Notes: generated by a model not told the origin, from the sequence alone. A stretch of DNA of 64,000 nucleotides from Streptomyces mutabilis (GCF_014649815.1 NZ_BMTT01000002.1:682001-746000); one strand, 5' to 3'; shown: positions 8,228-15,843, numbered from the stretch's first letter. Numbers and translations: made by a program.

Positions 8228-10093
8228 TCAGAGCTGGGTGGGCCCGCGCTCCGTCAGGCCGTACTGCTTGGCGATGGCGTTCCAGAGCTTGGCCGCCTTG
8301 GCCTTCTCCGTGCTCGCCGTGCCGCTCTCCCGGTTGGCCTCCTTGGGCTGGGTGGCGGCCTTGCCCTTCTTGCAGCCCTTCTTCCCGGCCGTCCGGTCGG
8401 CCCAGGCCGCGTAGTGATCGTCGGCCGACGCGGATGCCTGCCACGCCTTGGTGAGAGCGGTGGTCAGCTCGGTGTGCCGCGGCAGCTTGTCCACGGACAG
8501 CTCGGAGAGGCTGGTGACCAGCCCGGTGCGCTGCTTGGCGGCCGCGCGCAGGTCCTTGGCCGCCTGGGCCAGGTTGTCGCAGGACTTCACGTCGGCCACG
8601 GCGTTGATCACCGTGGTCCGGCCGGTGCCGCTCTCGGCCAGCAGCTTGTCCAGCGCGACGGCCTGCTCCCGGGCCGGGTCGACCGACGGTGACGCGGGGG
8701 CCGACGCGGACTCGGAGACCACCGGGGCCGTCGCGGAGACGGGCTGGTTGTCGCCCTTGGCCTCCTCCCCGCCGCCGTTGGCCATCATCGCGCCGGCGCC
8801 GATGCCGACGACGGCGATCCCGACGCCCACGGCCGCGAGCAGCGGCACGCGCGAGCCGGCGCGCCCGCCGTGTCCGCCCCGGCCGCCGTCGTCGTGACCG
8901 CCGCGCCGCCTGCCGCCGCCACCGCCCGGGCCCTGCGGGGCGTAGGCGGAGGGGCCGCCGGGGTGGGCTGCCCGCGGCTCGTCGAAACGGGGCATCTGCT
9001 GGGTGGAGGAAGCCGGTCCGTCCGCGCCCGGGGCGCTGCGGAAGAGGCTGTCGAACTCGGCGGGGGGCTGCCGCCCTTCGTCGCCGCCGGGCGCGACGCC
9101 GAACGAGGCCGGGGCGGCTGGGCCGCCGGGCACCGGCGCGATGAACTGCGTGGCCTCGGCGTCGGGGGTGGCGGGGGCCGGCTGGTACCCGGGCGTGGGC
9201 TGTGCGGGGTACTGCGGTGGTGTGCCGAGGAACTGCGTGGACTCGGAGTACTGGGGCCGGGCGGGTCTCTCCGGGGGCAGCGCGCCCGGGGAGACGGGGG
9301 GTATGTACTGCGTGGCGCCCTCGTCGGCGAAGTTCCCCGCCGCGGGTATCGGGGGCATGTACTGCGTCGCGCCCTCGTCGGCGGGAGCGGCCCCGACGGG
9401 CGGCAGGTACTGGGTGGCGCCCTCGTCGGCGGGAGGGAGCGGGGCGGCGGCCTGCTGCTGGACCACCGCGGGGGGCTGCCCGTGCGGACCGGCCTGACCG
9501 AGCGCCCCGTACTGGTCGTACTGCCCCTGCTGCCCGTACGGCGGCTGCGCCCCGTGAGCCTGGCCACCGGCAGATCCGCCGGGCGCCTGGCTGCCGTACG
9601 CACCGCCGTACGCCTGCTCTCCGGACTGTCCCCCGTACGCCTGACCGTCGAACGATCCGCCGTACGCCTGACCACCGCCGGACCCCCCGTACGTCTGGCC
9701 GCCGGCAGGCCCCCCGTACCCCGGGCCGGCCTGCGCACCCTCCGGGGGCAGCGGACCCGGGCCCGCCTGGGGCGGCAGAGCGCCGGGGGACTGGGCAGGG
9801 CCGCTCTGCGCGGGCCAGGCGTGCGCGGCGGACGGCTGGGAACCGGCCTCCGGGGACCCCCAGGGCTGGGCGTCGGGCGGAGTGGGCCAGCCCTGTCCGG
9901 GGGCCGGGCTCTGCTGATCGGGCCCCCACGGCTGGTCCCAGGGCTGGGCGGCGGGCGGCGCCGAGGCAGGGCCGGCCGACGCGCTCGCGCCGGTCAGGCC
10001 CGGCAGCAACGGCTCGCCACCGTCCGAGGGCAGCACGATGCCTTCGCGCGCTTGTCGCGGCGAGGGCTCCTCGCCCTGTCCACTCTGCGTCAC
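8228..10093 (-). CDS. Membrane protein with Pro/Gln/Gly-rich cytoplasmic region carrying repeated TQ(Y/F)(L/M/I) motifs
   Basis: 621 residues. Residues 1-415 are disordered and Pro/Gln/Gly/Ala-rich, including five GQ(A/T)YGG-like repeats at about 131-165. They also carry a second repeat family: DEGATQYLPPV (about 223), DEGATQYMPPI (239), DEGATQYIPPV (257), ESTQFLG (285), EATQFIAPV (313) and a weaker STQQM (363). A single membrane helix lies at 416-438, then a helical extracytoplasmic domain (about 470-621) ending near ERGPTQL. No enzymatic motif is seen. The T-x-x-(L/M/I) repeats look like phosphothreonine sites for FHA domains; see findings. Isolated gene. Confidence 0.8.
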   Translation of the reverse strand: MTQSGQGEEPSPRQAREGIVLPSDGGEPLLPGLTGASASAGPASAPPAAQPWDQPWGPDQQSPAPGQGWPTPPDAQPWGSPEAGSQPSAAHAWPAQSGPAQSPGALPPQAGPGPLPPEGAQAGPGYGGPAGGQTYGGSGGGQAYGGSFDGQAYGGQSGEQAYGGAYGSQAPGGSAGGQAHGAQPPYGQQGQYDQYGALGQAGPHGQPPAVVQQQAAAPLPPADEGATQYLPPVGAAPADEGATQYMPPIPAAGNFADEGATQYIPPVSPGALPPERPARPQYSESTQFLGTPPQYPAQPTPGYQPAPATPDAEATQFIAPVPGGPAAPASFGVAPGGDEGRQPPAEFDSLFRSAPGADGPASSTQQMPRFDEPRAAHPGGPSAYAPQGPGGGGGRRRGGHDDGGRGGHGGRAGSRVPLLAAVGVGIAVVGIGAGAMMANGGGEEAKGDNQPVSATAPVVSESASAPASPSVDPAREQAVALDKLLAESGTGRTTVINAVADVKSCDNLAQAAKDLRAAAKQRTGLVTSLSELSVDKLPRHTELTTALTKAWQASASADDHYAAWADRTAGKKGCKKGKAATQPKEANRESGTASTEKAKAAKLWNAIAKQYGLTERGPTQL

Positions 10094-10292
10094 CGGGACT
10101 CCTACGAATGGGGGACCTTCGGGATCGTCGGCTCACGCTACCGGGTCCCCGGAGCCCACTGCCACGCTGCCCGGGGCGTCAACTCCTTCCCTGTGACCGC
10201 AGTAACAAAACCGGACCGCTCCACGCTGGACATGCCTCTTCCGTCACACCGCAGGCGTCACCCGCCCGTTCACGCGGCAGCGGGCCCCTCGT

Positions 10293-11678
10293 TCACGCGG
10301 CCGTCCGCAGATCCAGCCGCGCCCCGAACTCCCGCACCACCGCCTCCTCGCGGTACGGCTCCAGCCGCGCCTGGAAGTCCTCCAGGTACTCGGCGCCCCG
10401 GTTCGAGCGCAGACTTCCGAGGAGTTCCACGGCCTTCGTCGCCGTGGTGCAGGCCTGTTCGACCTCGCGCTGCTGCACCTGGGCCGTGGCCAGCAGCACA
10501 TGGCCGATGGCCAGCCTGCGCGCCCGCGACTCGGGGTGCCCGTCCAGCGCCTGCCGGGCGCACCGCGCCGCCGCGTCGGCCTCCCCGAGGTCCCGGTGGC
10601 AGTGCGCCAACTCGTCGGCGAGATAGGCCTCGTCGAAGTGCGCGATCCACACCGGGTCGTCCCCGGCCGCCGGATCCGCCGCGTCCATCGCGGTGACCGC
10701 CCGTCCTGCCGCCGTGTGGGCCGCCCGTACGTCGCCGAGCAGCGCGTGCCCGCGGGCCTCCGCCGCGTGGAACATCGCCTCCGCGCGGGGCGTCACCCGC
10801 CCGCGCGCCCCCTCCTGTGCGGCGCGCGCCAACTGCGCGATCTCCCGCGGGTTCCCGAGCTGCGCGGCGAGGTGGCTCATGGAGGCCGCGAGCACGTACC
10901 CGCCGTAACCGCGGTCGCCGGCCGCCTGCGCCAGCCGCAGTGACTGGATGTAGTACCGCTGGGCGAGGCCGGGTTGGCCGGTGTCGACGGCCATGTACCC
11001 GGCGAGTTCGGTCAGCCGCGCGACCGTGGCGAACAACTCCCGTCCCACCGCCTCCCGGTAGGAGCCCGCGAGCAGCCCGGAGACCACGCTGTTCAGGTAG
11101 TGCACGACGACCGGGCGCACGTGCCCGCTGCCGTGCTGGTGGTCCAGCTCCACCAGCGCCTGCGTCATCGCCCGCACCGCCGCCACGTCGGAGGGCCCCA
11201 CCCGCGGCCCGGCCGAGCGCGACACCTGCGAGTCGGGGGCGGAAATCAGCCAGTCCCGGCTGGGCTCGACGAGCGCGGACGCGGCGACGGAGGAGCCGGA
11301 CAGGAAGTCCCGCCGCCCCACGTCGCTGCGCCACAACTCGCAGACCTGCTCGATGGCTCCCAGTACCGTCGGCGAGAACTGGAGGCCGACACCCGAGGCG
11401 AGGTTCTTGCCGTTGGCCATGCCGATCTCGTCGATCGTGACCGTCCGGCCGAGCTTGCGTCCGAGCGCCTCGGCGATGATGGCCGGTGCCCGGCCGCGCG
11501 GTTGCTGCCCGCGCAGCCAACGGGCCACCGAGGTCTTGTCGTACCGCAGGTCGAGCCCGTGCTCGACCCCGCACACATTGACCCGGCGGGCGAGGCCCGC
11601 GTTCGAGCAGCCCGCTTCCTGAATGAGCGCCTGCAGTCGTTCGTTCGGCTGCCGCGCGACGAGAGGCCTTGCGGCCAT
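10293..11678 (-). CDS. NsdA-like helix-turn-helix/TPR regulator
   Basis: 461 residues. The N-terminal region (about 8-75: NERLQALIQEAGCSNAGLAR ... DKTSVARWLRGQQPRGRAP) is an XRE-like helix-turn-helix, and residues 90-115 carry a conserved linker. From about 140 the protein is a series of tetratricopeptide-like helices (AEARGHALLGDVRAAHTAAG). This architecture is that of the streptomycete NsdA/NsdB group, some of which repress development and antibiotic production; assignment to the group is by recall and the target is unknown. The ATG at 11678 is preferred; an ATG at 11702 is possible. It is divergent from the gene at 12001, with a 9-bp-phased repeat array between them. Confidence 0.75.
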   Translation of the reverse strand: MAARPLVARQPNERLQALIQEAGCSNAGLARRVNVCGVEHGLDLRYDKTSVARWLRGQQPRGRAPAIIAEALGRKLGRTVTIDEIGMANGKNLASGVGLQFSPTVLGAIEQVCELWRSDVGRRDFLSGSSVAASALVEPSRDWLISAPDSQVSRSAGPRVGPSDVAAVRAMTQALVELDHQHGSGHVRPVVVHYLNSVVSGLLAGSYREAVGRELFATVARLTELAGYMAVDTGQPGLAQRYYIQSLRLAQAAGDRGYGGYVLAASMSHLAAQLGNPREIAQLARAAQEGARGRVTPRAEAMFHAAEARGHALLGDVRAAHTAAGRAVTAMDAADPAAGDDPVWIAHFDEAYLADELAHCHRDLGEADAAARCARQALDGHPESRARRLAIGHVLLATAQVQQREVEQACTTATKAVELLGSLRSNRGAEYLEDFQARLEPYREEAVVREFGARLDLRTAA

Positions 11679-11783
11679 GGCGTAACCCCCATGCGGTCTC
11701 ATGCGGTTTCGATGCTGTCCCGGCGGTTCCCGAAGGTCCGGAAAATCCGGCCGTGAAGATCAATGCCCCGTCGTTGTGCCGAC

Positions 11784-11826
11784 AATGCGAGACTTGCGAA
11801 GCTTGCGAAAGATCGGTCGCTTGCGA
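11784..11826. promoter_or_regulatory. Array of 9-bp-phased (C/A)(T/A)TGCGA direct repeats in the divergent intergenic region
   Basis: Within the 322-bp space between the divergent genes starting at 11678 and 12001, near-identical heptamers start at 11784 (AATGCGA), 11793, 11802 and 11820 (CTTGCGA). They are therefore spaced 9, 9 and 18 bp. Such head-to-tail phasing suggests a cooperatively binding regulator. The rest of this intergenic stretch (11827-12000) shows no further gene; a plus-strand reading frame through it gives a Cys/Glu-rich run that I attribute to the repeats. Confidence 0.45.
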
Positions 11827-12000
11827 GGATTGCCGGGGTGACTGCCCGCGTCGGCCCCAGACGTGGCTACCCAGCTCCCGCGGCGAATCCTCCCGCGCGC
11901 CCCCGCACATGCACCCATGCGCCCCGGATGCGGAATCGATGCTCCTCCCCCGCGCGCGCCAGCGCCGTAACCCGCGGTGAGCACGGGAGTTGAGTTCCAC

Positions 12001-12654
12001 GTGACAGAGACCATCCCCGCCACCGAAGCCGCCCAGATCCCGCAGCAGCGCGGCGCGTCGCTGCTGGAGACCGCCGTACGCTATGCCGAGGAGCGCCACT
12101 GGGACGTGGTCCCCGGCACCTGGCTGGAAGCAGCCGACGGGGTGCAGCGCTGCTCCTGCGGCGACCCGGCGTGCGCCGCCCCGGGCGTGCACCCGGCGAG
12201 CGGGGACTGGGCGACCCAGGCGACGGGCACCGCGACCGTCGCCCGCCGGTTGTGGCAGAAGCACCCGACGGCGTCGATCCTGCTGCCCACGGGGCGCACG
12301 TTCGACGCGATCGACGTGCCGGAGACCGCGGGGTTCCTGGCGCTGGCGCGGATGAAGCGGATGGAGCTGACGCTGGGGCCGGTGACGCTGACGCCGGACC
12401 GGCGGATGCGGTTCTTCGTCCTTCCGGGGGCCGCCGCCAAGGTGCCGGAGCTGGTCCGGAAGCTGGGGTGGTCTCCGCGGCTCCTCGATCTCACCGCGCT
12501 CGGCGAGGGGGCGTACGTGGCTGCGCCGCCCACGCGGTACGGGACGCGGGGGGCCGTGCAGTGGGCCTGCCGGCCGACGGCGGCGAATCGGTGGCTGCCG
12601 GACGTGGAGGAGTTGGTGTCGCCGTTGGCGTATGCGTGCGGGCGGGATCGTTAG
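12001..12654 (+). CDS. Bifunctional primase/polymerase-like N-terminal domain protein
   Basis: 217 residues. The protein resembles the Prim-Pol (bifunctional DNA primase/polymerase, N-terminal) domain found in Streptomyces stand-alone proteins: a helical start (LLETAVRYAEERHWDV), a metal-binding-like CSCGDPACAAPGVHP segment, and the IDVPETAGFLAL and YVAAPPTRYG elements. No helicase or D5 domain follows, so it is an orphan copy and may not make primers. The GTG at 12001 is used; an upstream in-frame GTG at 11977 also has a nearby GGGAG. It is divergent from the NsdA-like gene. Confidence 0.7.
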   Translation: MTETIPATEAAQIPQQRGASLLETAVRYAEERHWDVVPGTWLEAADGVQRCSCGDPACAAPGVHPASGDWATQATGTATVARRLWQKHPTASILLPTGRTFDAIDVPETAGFLALARMKRMELTLGPVTLTPDRRMRFFVLPGAAAKVPELVRKLGWSPRLLDLTALGEGAYVAAPPTRYGTRGAVQWACRPTAANRWLPDVEELVSPLAYACGRDR

Positions 12655-12717
12655 GGGGCGCCTTCTCGTCCGCCGGGCTGCCGTGTTCCGGCGGCCGCCC
12701 GCTGTATGTGGTTGATC

Positions 12718-12777
12718 GCGCCCGCGCGGCGGAGCCGCACATCGGCGCAGCCCCGCGCCCCCTTCAGGGGCGCTTCT
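12718..12777. repeat. Dispersed intergenic GC-rich repeat, copy 1
   Basis: The segment CGCGCCCGCGCGGCGGAGCC and the following CCGCGCCCC...GGGGCGC resemble a repeat common between Streptomyces genes. A second diverged copy is at 26521-26567 in this window. The final part (GCGCCCCCTTCAGGGGCGC) can form a hairpin. It follows the gene ending at 12654 and may contribute to termination. Confidence 0.5.
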
Positions 12778-12810
12778 CCCTCTCAGAGTGCCGAGTTGAC
12801 GGAGGGAGGA

Positions 12811-13420
12811 GTGGTGAGTGTGAGCGCCGTACGGGTTCAAGGGCTCTGGAAGCGGTTCGGGCAGCAGGTCGCCGTGGGCGGGATCGATCCGGAGCCGCCC
12901 GCGGGCAAGTTCGTCGGACTCGTCGGGCCGAACGGGGCCGGGAAGACCACCACCCTCTCCGGCACCCGCGGCGAGCCGTTCAGATGTACAGCCAGTTCGG
13001 GCAGGACACGTCCGCGTTCTGGATGGTGGCGATGACCATCGCGTCGACCAGGGACGCCTGCGTGGAACTGCGCGCCCGCGCGCTGGCCCTGCCGCTGGTC
13101 ACCCTGCCGTACGCGACTGTCGTCACCGTCCTGACCACGGCGATGCTCGGCGACTGGCGGACCCTGCCCGAGACGCTGGGCCTGTCCTTCGCGCTGCTCG
13201 GCGCGATGCTGGCTACCGGGGCGTGGACCTCGGCACGCTTCCCGTACTCCATCCCGCGGGAGGGCTACAGGAACGTCGCCCCCGGTCAGGTGGGGCCGGC
13301 CTGGGTCTCGATCTTCGGCGGCATGGTCGGCACGGCCCTGCTGTGCGCCCCCGTGATCGCGCTGACCATCTGGCTGAACGTGCGCCGGGCGGTGGAAGAC
13401 CGCCGTGAGGACCCCGGACG
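12811..13420 (+). pseudogene. Remnant of an ABC transporter: ATPase N-terminus joined to permease C-terminus
   Basis: GGAGGGAGGA and GTG codons at 12811/12814 open a normal ABC ATPase start (VRVQGLWKRFGQQVAV) that runs through Walker [13 protein letters not shown] at about 12955. Immediately afterwards the similarity stops. From about 12980, in another reading frame, the sequence is the C-terminal part of the companion permease (MYSQFGQDTSAFWMVAM ... APGQVGPAWVSIFGGM ... APVIALTIWLNVRR). Signature motif, Walker B and most of the permease are missing. The most economical explanation is a deletion of roughly 1.5 kb that fused the two genes out of frame. The 3' end runs into the convergent hydrolase gene, so the natural stop is also lost. 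Confidence 0.75.
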
Positions 13421-13423
13421 CGG

Positions 13424-14368
13424 TCAGCCGTTGCCGAGGGCGTCCAGGAACGGCTCGATGGCCGCTCGCCACGCCTCCGGCTGGTCGTAGTGGACGAGGT
13501 GGCCGGCGTCGGCGACCTCCGCGTACTGGCCGTGCGGCAGCACGCGGACCATCTCCTGCGCCTCGGCGCGGCCCAGCTCGCCGTCGAGGCCGCGGACGAC
13601 GAGGGTGGGGCAGCGGACCTGGGCCAGCTCCTCCCAGTGGGCGTCGTACACCCATGTCTCGCGGGACCGCAGCATGTGCTCCGGCTCGAAGACCGGCCGC
13701 CAGCCGTCCGGGGACTCGGCCATCACCTCGGCGTAGAACTCGCCCCGGGCCGGATTCGGGCGCTCCACCCACGGATCGTCCTCGCCGAACCACTTGCGTA
13801 CGTCGGCGAGGGTGGCGAAGGGGACCGGCCAGGCGCGGAACCACTCGGCCCAGGTGTGCTGCGAGGCCCCGCCGAGTGCGGAGGCCCGCATGTCGCAGAT
13901 GATCAGGCCGCGGACCAGGTCGGGACGCTTGGCCGCGAGCTGCCAGGCGGTCAGCGCGCCCATGGCGTGGCCGATCAGGACGGCCGGGCCGAGACCGAGC
14001 TGCTCCAGGGCGGCCTCGGCGTCCTCCACGTAGGCATCCCTGGTGTAGGAGCCCCGCGGCGGTTTGTCGCTGCGGCCGTGGCCGCGCTGGTCGAGGGCGA
14101 CGGCCCGATGGCGGGCGGCGAGCCAGCGGGCCGTGGGGGCCCAGTGGGACGCGCGGCCCATCAGGCCGTGCAGTAACAGCACGCCCGGCAGCTCACCGGC
14201 CGGGGCGGGGGACCCACCGGGGTGGCCCGTCCGGTCCGGATGGCCGGCGTGGCCCGTGGGGTCCGTGGGGCCCGTATGGTCGAACCGGTCGGTCTTGGGA
14301 GGGTCGCCGAACTCCCAGGCCGCGAGGCGTACGCCCCCCGCGCCGGTCACGTCGATGCGTCGCGCCAT
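13424..14368 (-). CDS. Alpha/beta-hydrolase fold protein with Ala in place of the nucleophile Ser
   Basis: 314 residues. The oxyanion motif LLHGLMGRASHW, a catalytic Asp region (LVVRGLDGELGRAEA) and His (VADAGHLVHYDQPE) fit the epoxide-hydrolase/haloperoxidase-like family. The nucleophile elbow, normally G-H-S-M-G, reads G-H-A-M-G here (codon GCC near 13962). Unless another residue compensates, ordinary serine-hydrolase chemistry should be lost. An insert near residue 20-55 is rich in TGP/DHTGP repeats. The ATG at 14368 is selected because the family begins MARRIDVTG; no strong ribosome site is visible. Confidence 0.85.
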   Translation of the reverse strand: MARRIDVTGAGGVRLAAWEFGDPPKTDRFDHTGPTDPTGHAGHPDRTGHPGGSPAPAGELPGVLLLHGLMGRASHWAPTARWLAARHRAVALDQRGHGRSDKPPRGSYTRDAYVEDAEAALEQLGLGPAVLIGHAMGALTAWQLAAKRPDLVRGLIICDMRASALGGASQHTWAEWFRAWPVPFATLADVRKWFGEDDPWVERPNPARGEFYAEVMAESPDGWRPVFEPEHMLRSRETWVYDAHWEELAQVRCPTLVVRGLDGELGRAEAQEMVRVLPHGQYAEVADAGHLVHYDQPEAWRAAIEPFLDALGNG

Positions 14369-14511
14369 GGATCCTGGCACCCCCAAGCTCCGCTCGGACC
14401 GCCCGCCCTGCCGGGCCGGCCGTTCCTGTGAACCGTGTCCTGCCTGCCGTGCCTGTCGTTGTCGCCGTGACCGGCCGCCGTCTGCACGGCCGTCCGACGC
14501 CCGCAGAATAC

Positions 14512-14525
14512 CGAACACCTATTCG
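14512..14525. promoter_or_regulatory. Possible LexA/SOS-box-like inverted repeat
   Basis: CGAAC-ACCT-ATTCG resembles the actinobacterial LexA box (CGAAC-N4-GTTCG), with one mismatch in the right arm. It lies 144 bp upstream of the hydrolase start. A single mismatched site of this kind can arise by chance, so this is only a candidate. The rest of 14369-14692 shows no gene that I can support. Confidence 0.25.
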
Positions 14526-14578
14526 AAGATGCCGTCCCGGCGCCCAACACCCCTCATTCGAGTGACCCCCCTCAGGGA

Positions 14579-15703
14579 TTGATCGCCGCCGCCGAGGGGA
14601 GATCTTCAACGGGAGGCGGACCGCTCGGGGAAAACGGTCCGAGGGGATTGACCCTGAGAGCTCGGGGCTCCGGGTCAGCACAGGGGAGGACAGGCCCCGG
14701 CGCCACACGGCGCCGGGGCCCTCTCCGTCTCAGCAGCACGCCCCTCCCCCTCTCCGGTCGGGGCGACATCGCTGTCGCACCACGGCCCAGAGCCCTCACG
14801 TCATATGCCCTGCGCCACAGCCTTGCACGCGCAGGGGCCGGAGGCTGCGATTCGTCGCACCGAATCCCGGAATCGGCGGGATTCGCGCCATGGCGCGAAT
14901 CCGGCCCGCACCGCGCGGAGCCGACGGCCCGACGACCGTCAGCGCTTGGCGACGAACACGTGCGAGGCGGTCTCCGACTCCAGCTCCGCCGCCTCACCGC
15001 CGCTGCCCACCAGCACGCCGCCTGCCGACTCCGTCACGCTCACCACCGAGCCGGGCTGCACGCCCGCCCGGCGCAGCGTGTACATCAGCTGCGCGTCCGT
15101 CTGGATCGGCTCGCCGATGCGGCGCACGACGACCGTCTTGCCCTCCACGCCCGGGTCCAGGTCGGCGAGGGACACCATCCCCTCGTCCAGGAACGGGTCG
15201 GCGCCGTCGGTCTCGCCCAGCTCCTCAAGGCCCGGGATCGGGTTGCCGTACGGCGACTCCGTCGGGTGCCGCAGCAGCTCCAGCACCCGGCGCTCGACGG
15301 CCTCGCTCATCACGTGCTCCCAGCGACAGGCCTCGGCGTGCACCTGCTCCCACTCCAGGCCGATCACGTCGACGAGCAGGCACTCCGCGAGCCGGTGCTT
15401 GCGCATCACCCGCGTGGCCAGCCGGCGGCCCTCGTCGGTCAGCTCCAGATGCCGGTCGGCCGCCACGGACACCAGACCGTCGCGCTCCATCCGCGCCACC
15501 GTCTGGCTGACCGTCGGACCGCTCTGATCGAGCCGCTCGGCGATCCGGGCGCGCATCGGGACCACACCTTCCTCCTCCAGCTCCAGAATGGTGCGGAGGT
15601 ACATCTCCGTGGTGTCGATCAGTCCGGACATACGTGCCCCTTGATGAGATTGCCGGAGGCTACGGCCCACCGGCGCGTGCGCTGGCCCTGCGACCAATTC
15701 TGA
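14579..15703 (+). CDS. Candidate antiparallel gene overlapping dmdR1 (Adm-like)
   Basis: An uninterrupted 374-codon frame runs opposite to, and completely across, the dmdR1 gene. In S. coelicolor an antiparallel gene named adm has been reported to overlap dmdR1 and to encode a real protein, which is the only reason to list this frame. The codon bias seen on this strand is what is expected of a shadow of a high-GC gene, the product is His/Arg/Ala-rich without a recognisable domain, and a shorter frame (14805-15527) exists in another phase. Which of them, if any, corresponds to Adm cannot be decided from the sequence. Confidence 0.2.
   Translation: MIAAAEGRSSTGGGPLGENGPRGLTLRARGSGSAQGRTGPGATRRRGPLRLSSTPLPLSGRGDIAVAPRPRALTSYALRHSLARAGAGGCDSSHRIPESAGFAPWRESGPHRAEPTARRPSALGDEHVRGGLRLQLRRLTAAAHQHAACRLRHAHHRAGLHARPAQRVHQLRVRLDRLADAAHDDRLALHARVQVGEGHHPLVQERVGAVGLAQLLKARDRVAVRRLRRVPQQLQHPALDGLAHHVLPATGLGVHLLPLQADHVDEQALREPVLAHHPRGQPAALVGQLQMPVGRHGHQTVALHPRHRLADRRTALIEPLGDPGAHRDHTFLLQLQNGAEVHLRGVDQSGHTCPLMRLPEATAHRRVRWPCDQF
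14693..14720. terminator. Strong GC hairpin, probable terminator downstream of dmdR1
   Basis: GGCCCCGGCGCC-ACAC-GGCGCCGGGGCC forms a perfect 12-bp stem with a 4-nt loop. It lies about 220 bp beyond the dmdR1 stop on the minus strand. No T-run follows on either side, as is usual for streptomycete terminators, so it could act in both directions. Confidence 0.55.
14939..15631 (-). CDS. dmdR1: DtxR/IdeR-family iron-dependent repressor
   Basis: 230 residues. An N-terminal winged helix (ARIAERLDQSGPTVSQTVARM), a metal-binding dimerisation domain with the typical ligands (LLVDVIGLEWEQVHAEACRWEHVMSE, including C102 and H106-like positions) and a C-terminal SH3-like FeoA domain (about 150-230) are all present. 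This is full length for DtxR/IdeR. With ferrous iron it should repress siderophore and iron-uptake genes at TTAGGTTAGGCTCACCTAA-like boxes. The name follows S. coelicolor SCO4394 by synteny and similarity from memory. Divergent from the SIS gene across 212 bp. Confidence 0.92.
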   Translation of the reverse strand: MSGLIDTTEMYLRTILELEEEGVVPMRARIAERLDQSGPTVSQTVARMERDGLVSVAADRHLELTDEGRRLATRVMRKHRLAECLLVDVIGLEWEQVHAEACRWEHVMSEAVERRVLELLRHPTESPYGNPIPGLEELGETDGADPFLDEGMVSLADLDPGVEGKTVVVRRIGEPIQTDAQLMYTLRRAGVQPGSVVSVTESAGGVLVGSGGEAAELESETASHVFVAKR

Positions 15704-15779
15704 CGCATACCACCGACAACCGTGCCGCGCCGCCGAACCCCGCCACCCGCACGAGCCGCACACCGGGCTCCACGCCGTA

Positions 15780-15809
15780 TTGACACCGCACTGGTCCAGA
15801 CCGCACGGT
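15780..15809 (+). promoter_or_regulatory. Promoter with DasR (dre)-like operator for the SIS-domain gene
   Basis: A consensus -35 TTGACA (15780-15785) is followed after 18 bp by a -10-like CACGGT (15804-15809). Between and into the -10 lies ACTGGTCCAGACCGCA (15790-15805), which matches the DasR responsive element ACTGGTCTAGACCACT at 13 of 16 positions and keeps the GGTC-N2-GACC core. DasR represses aminosugar genes in streptomycetes and is released by phosphorylated aminosugars. The fit with a phosphosugar-binding SIS product makes this site credible. Confidence 0.6.
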
Positions 15810-15843
15810 GATCCGCGACGCAGCCACACCGAAGGGGTCCCGC

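Noticed and set aside
7731-10136. An 800-codon minus-strand Arg-rich frame
   Set aside because: It is an alternate-frame shadow of the repeat-rich membrane protein and of the plus-strand lipoprotein gene.
11669-11980. A Cys/Glu-rich plus-strand frame (CETCEACERSVACED) across the repeat array
   Set aside because: The periodic cysteines come from the 9-bp DNA repeats; no ribosome site, no family, and it overlaps the promoter region of two divergent genes.
10270-12840. An 856-codon minus-strand frame
   Set aside because: It crosses the NsdA-like gene, the intergenic array and the plus-strand primase-like gene in other frames; composition is that of a high-GC shadow.
14512-14525. SOS box as proof of DNA-damage control of the hydrolase
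   Set aside because: One arm has a mismatch, the distance to the gene is large and no repair gene is adjacent; kept only as a low-confidence site.
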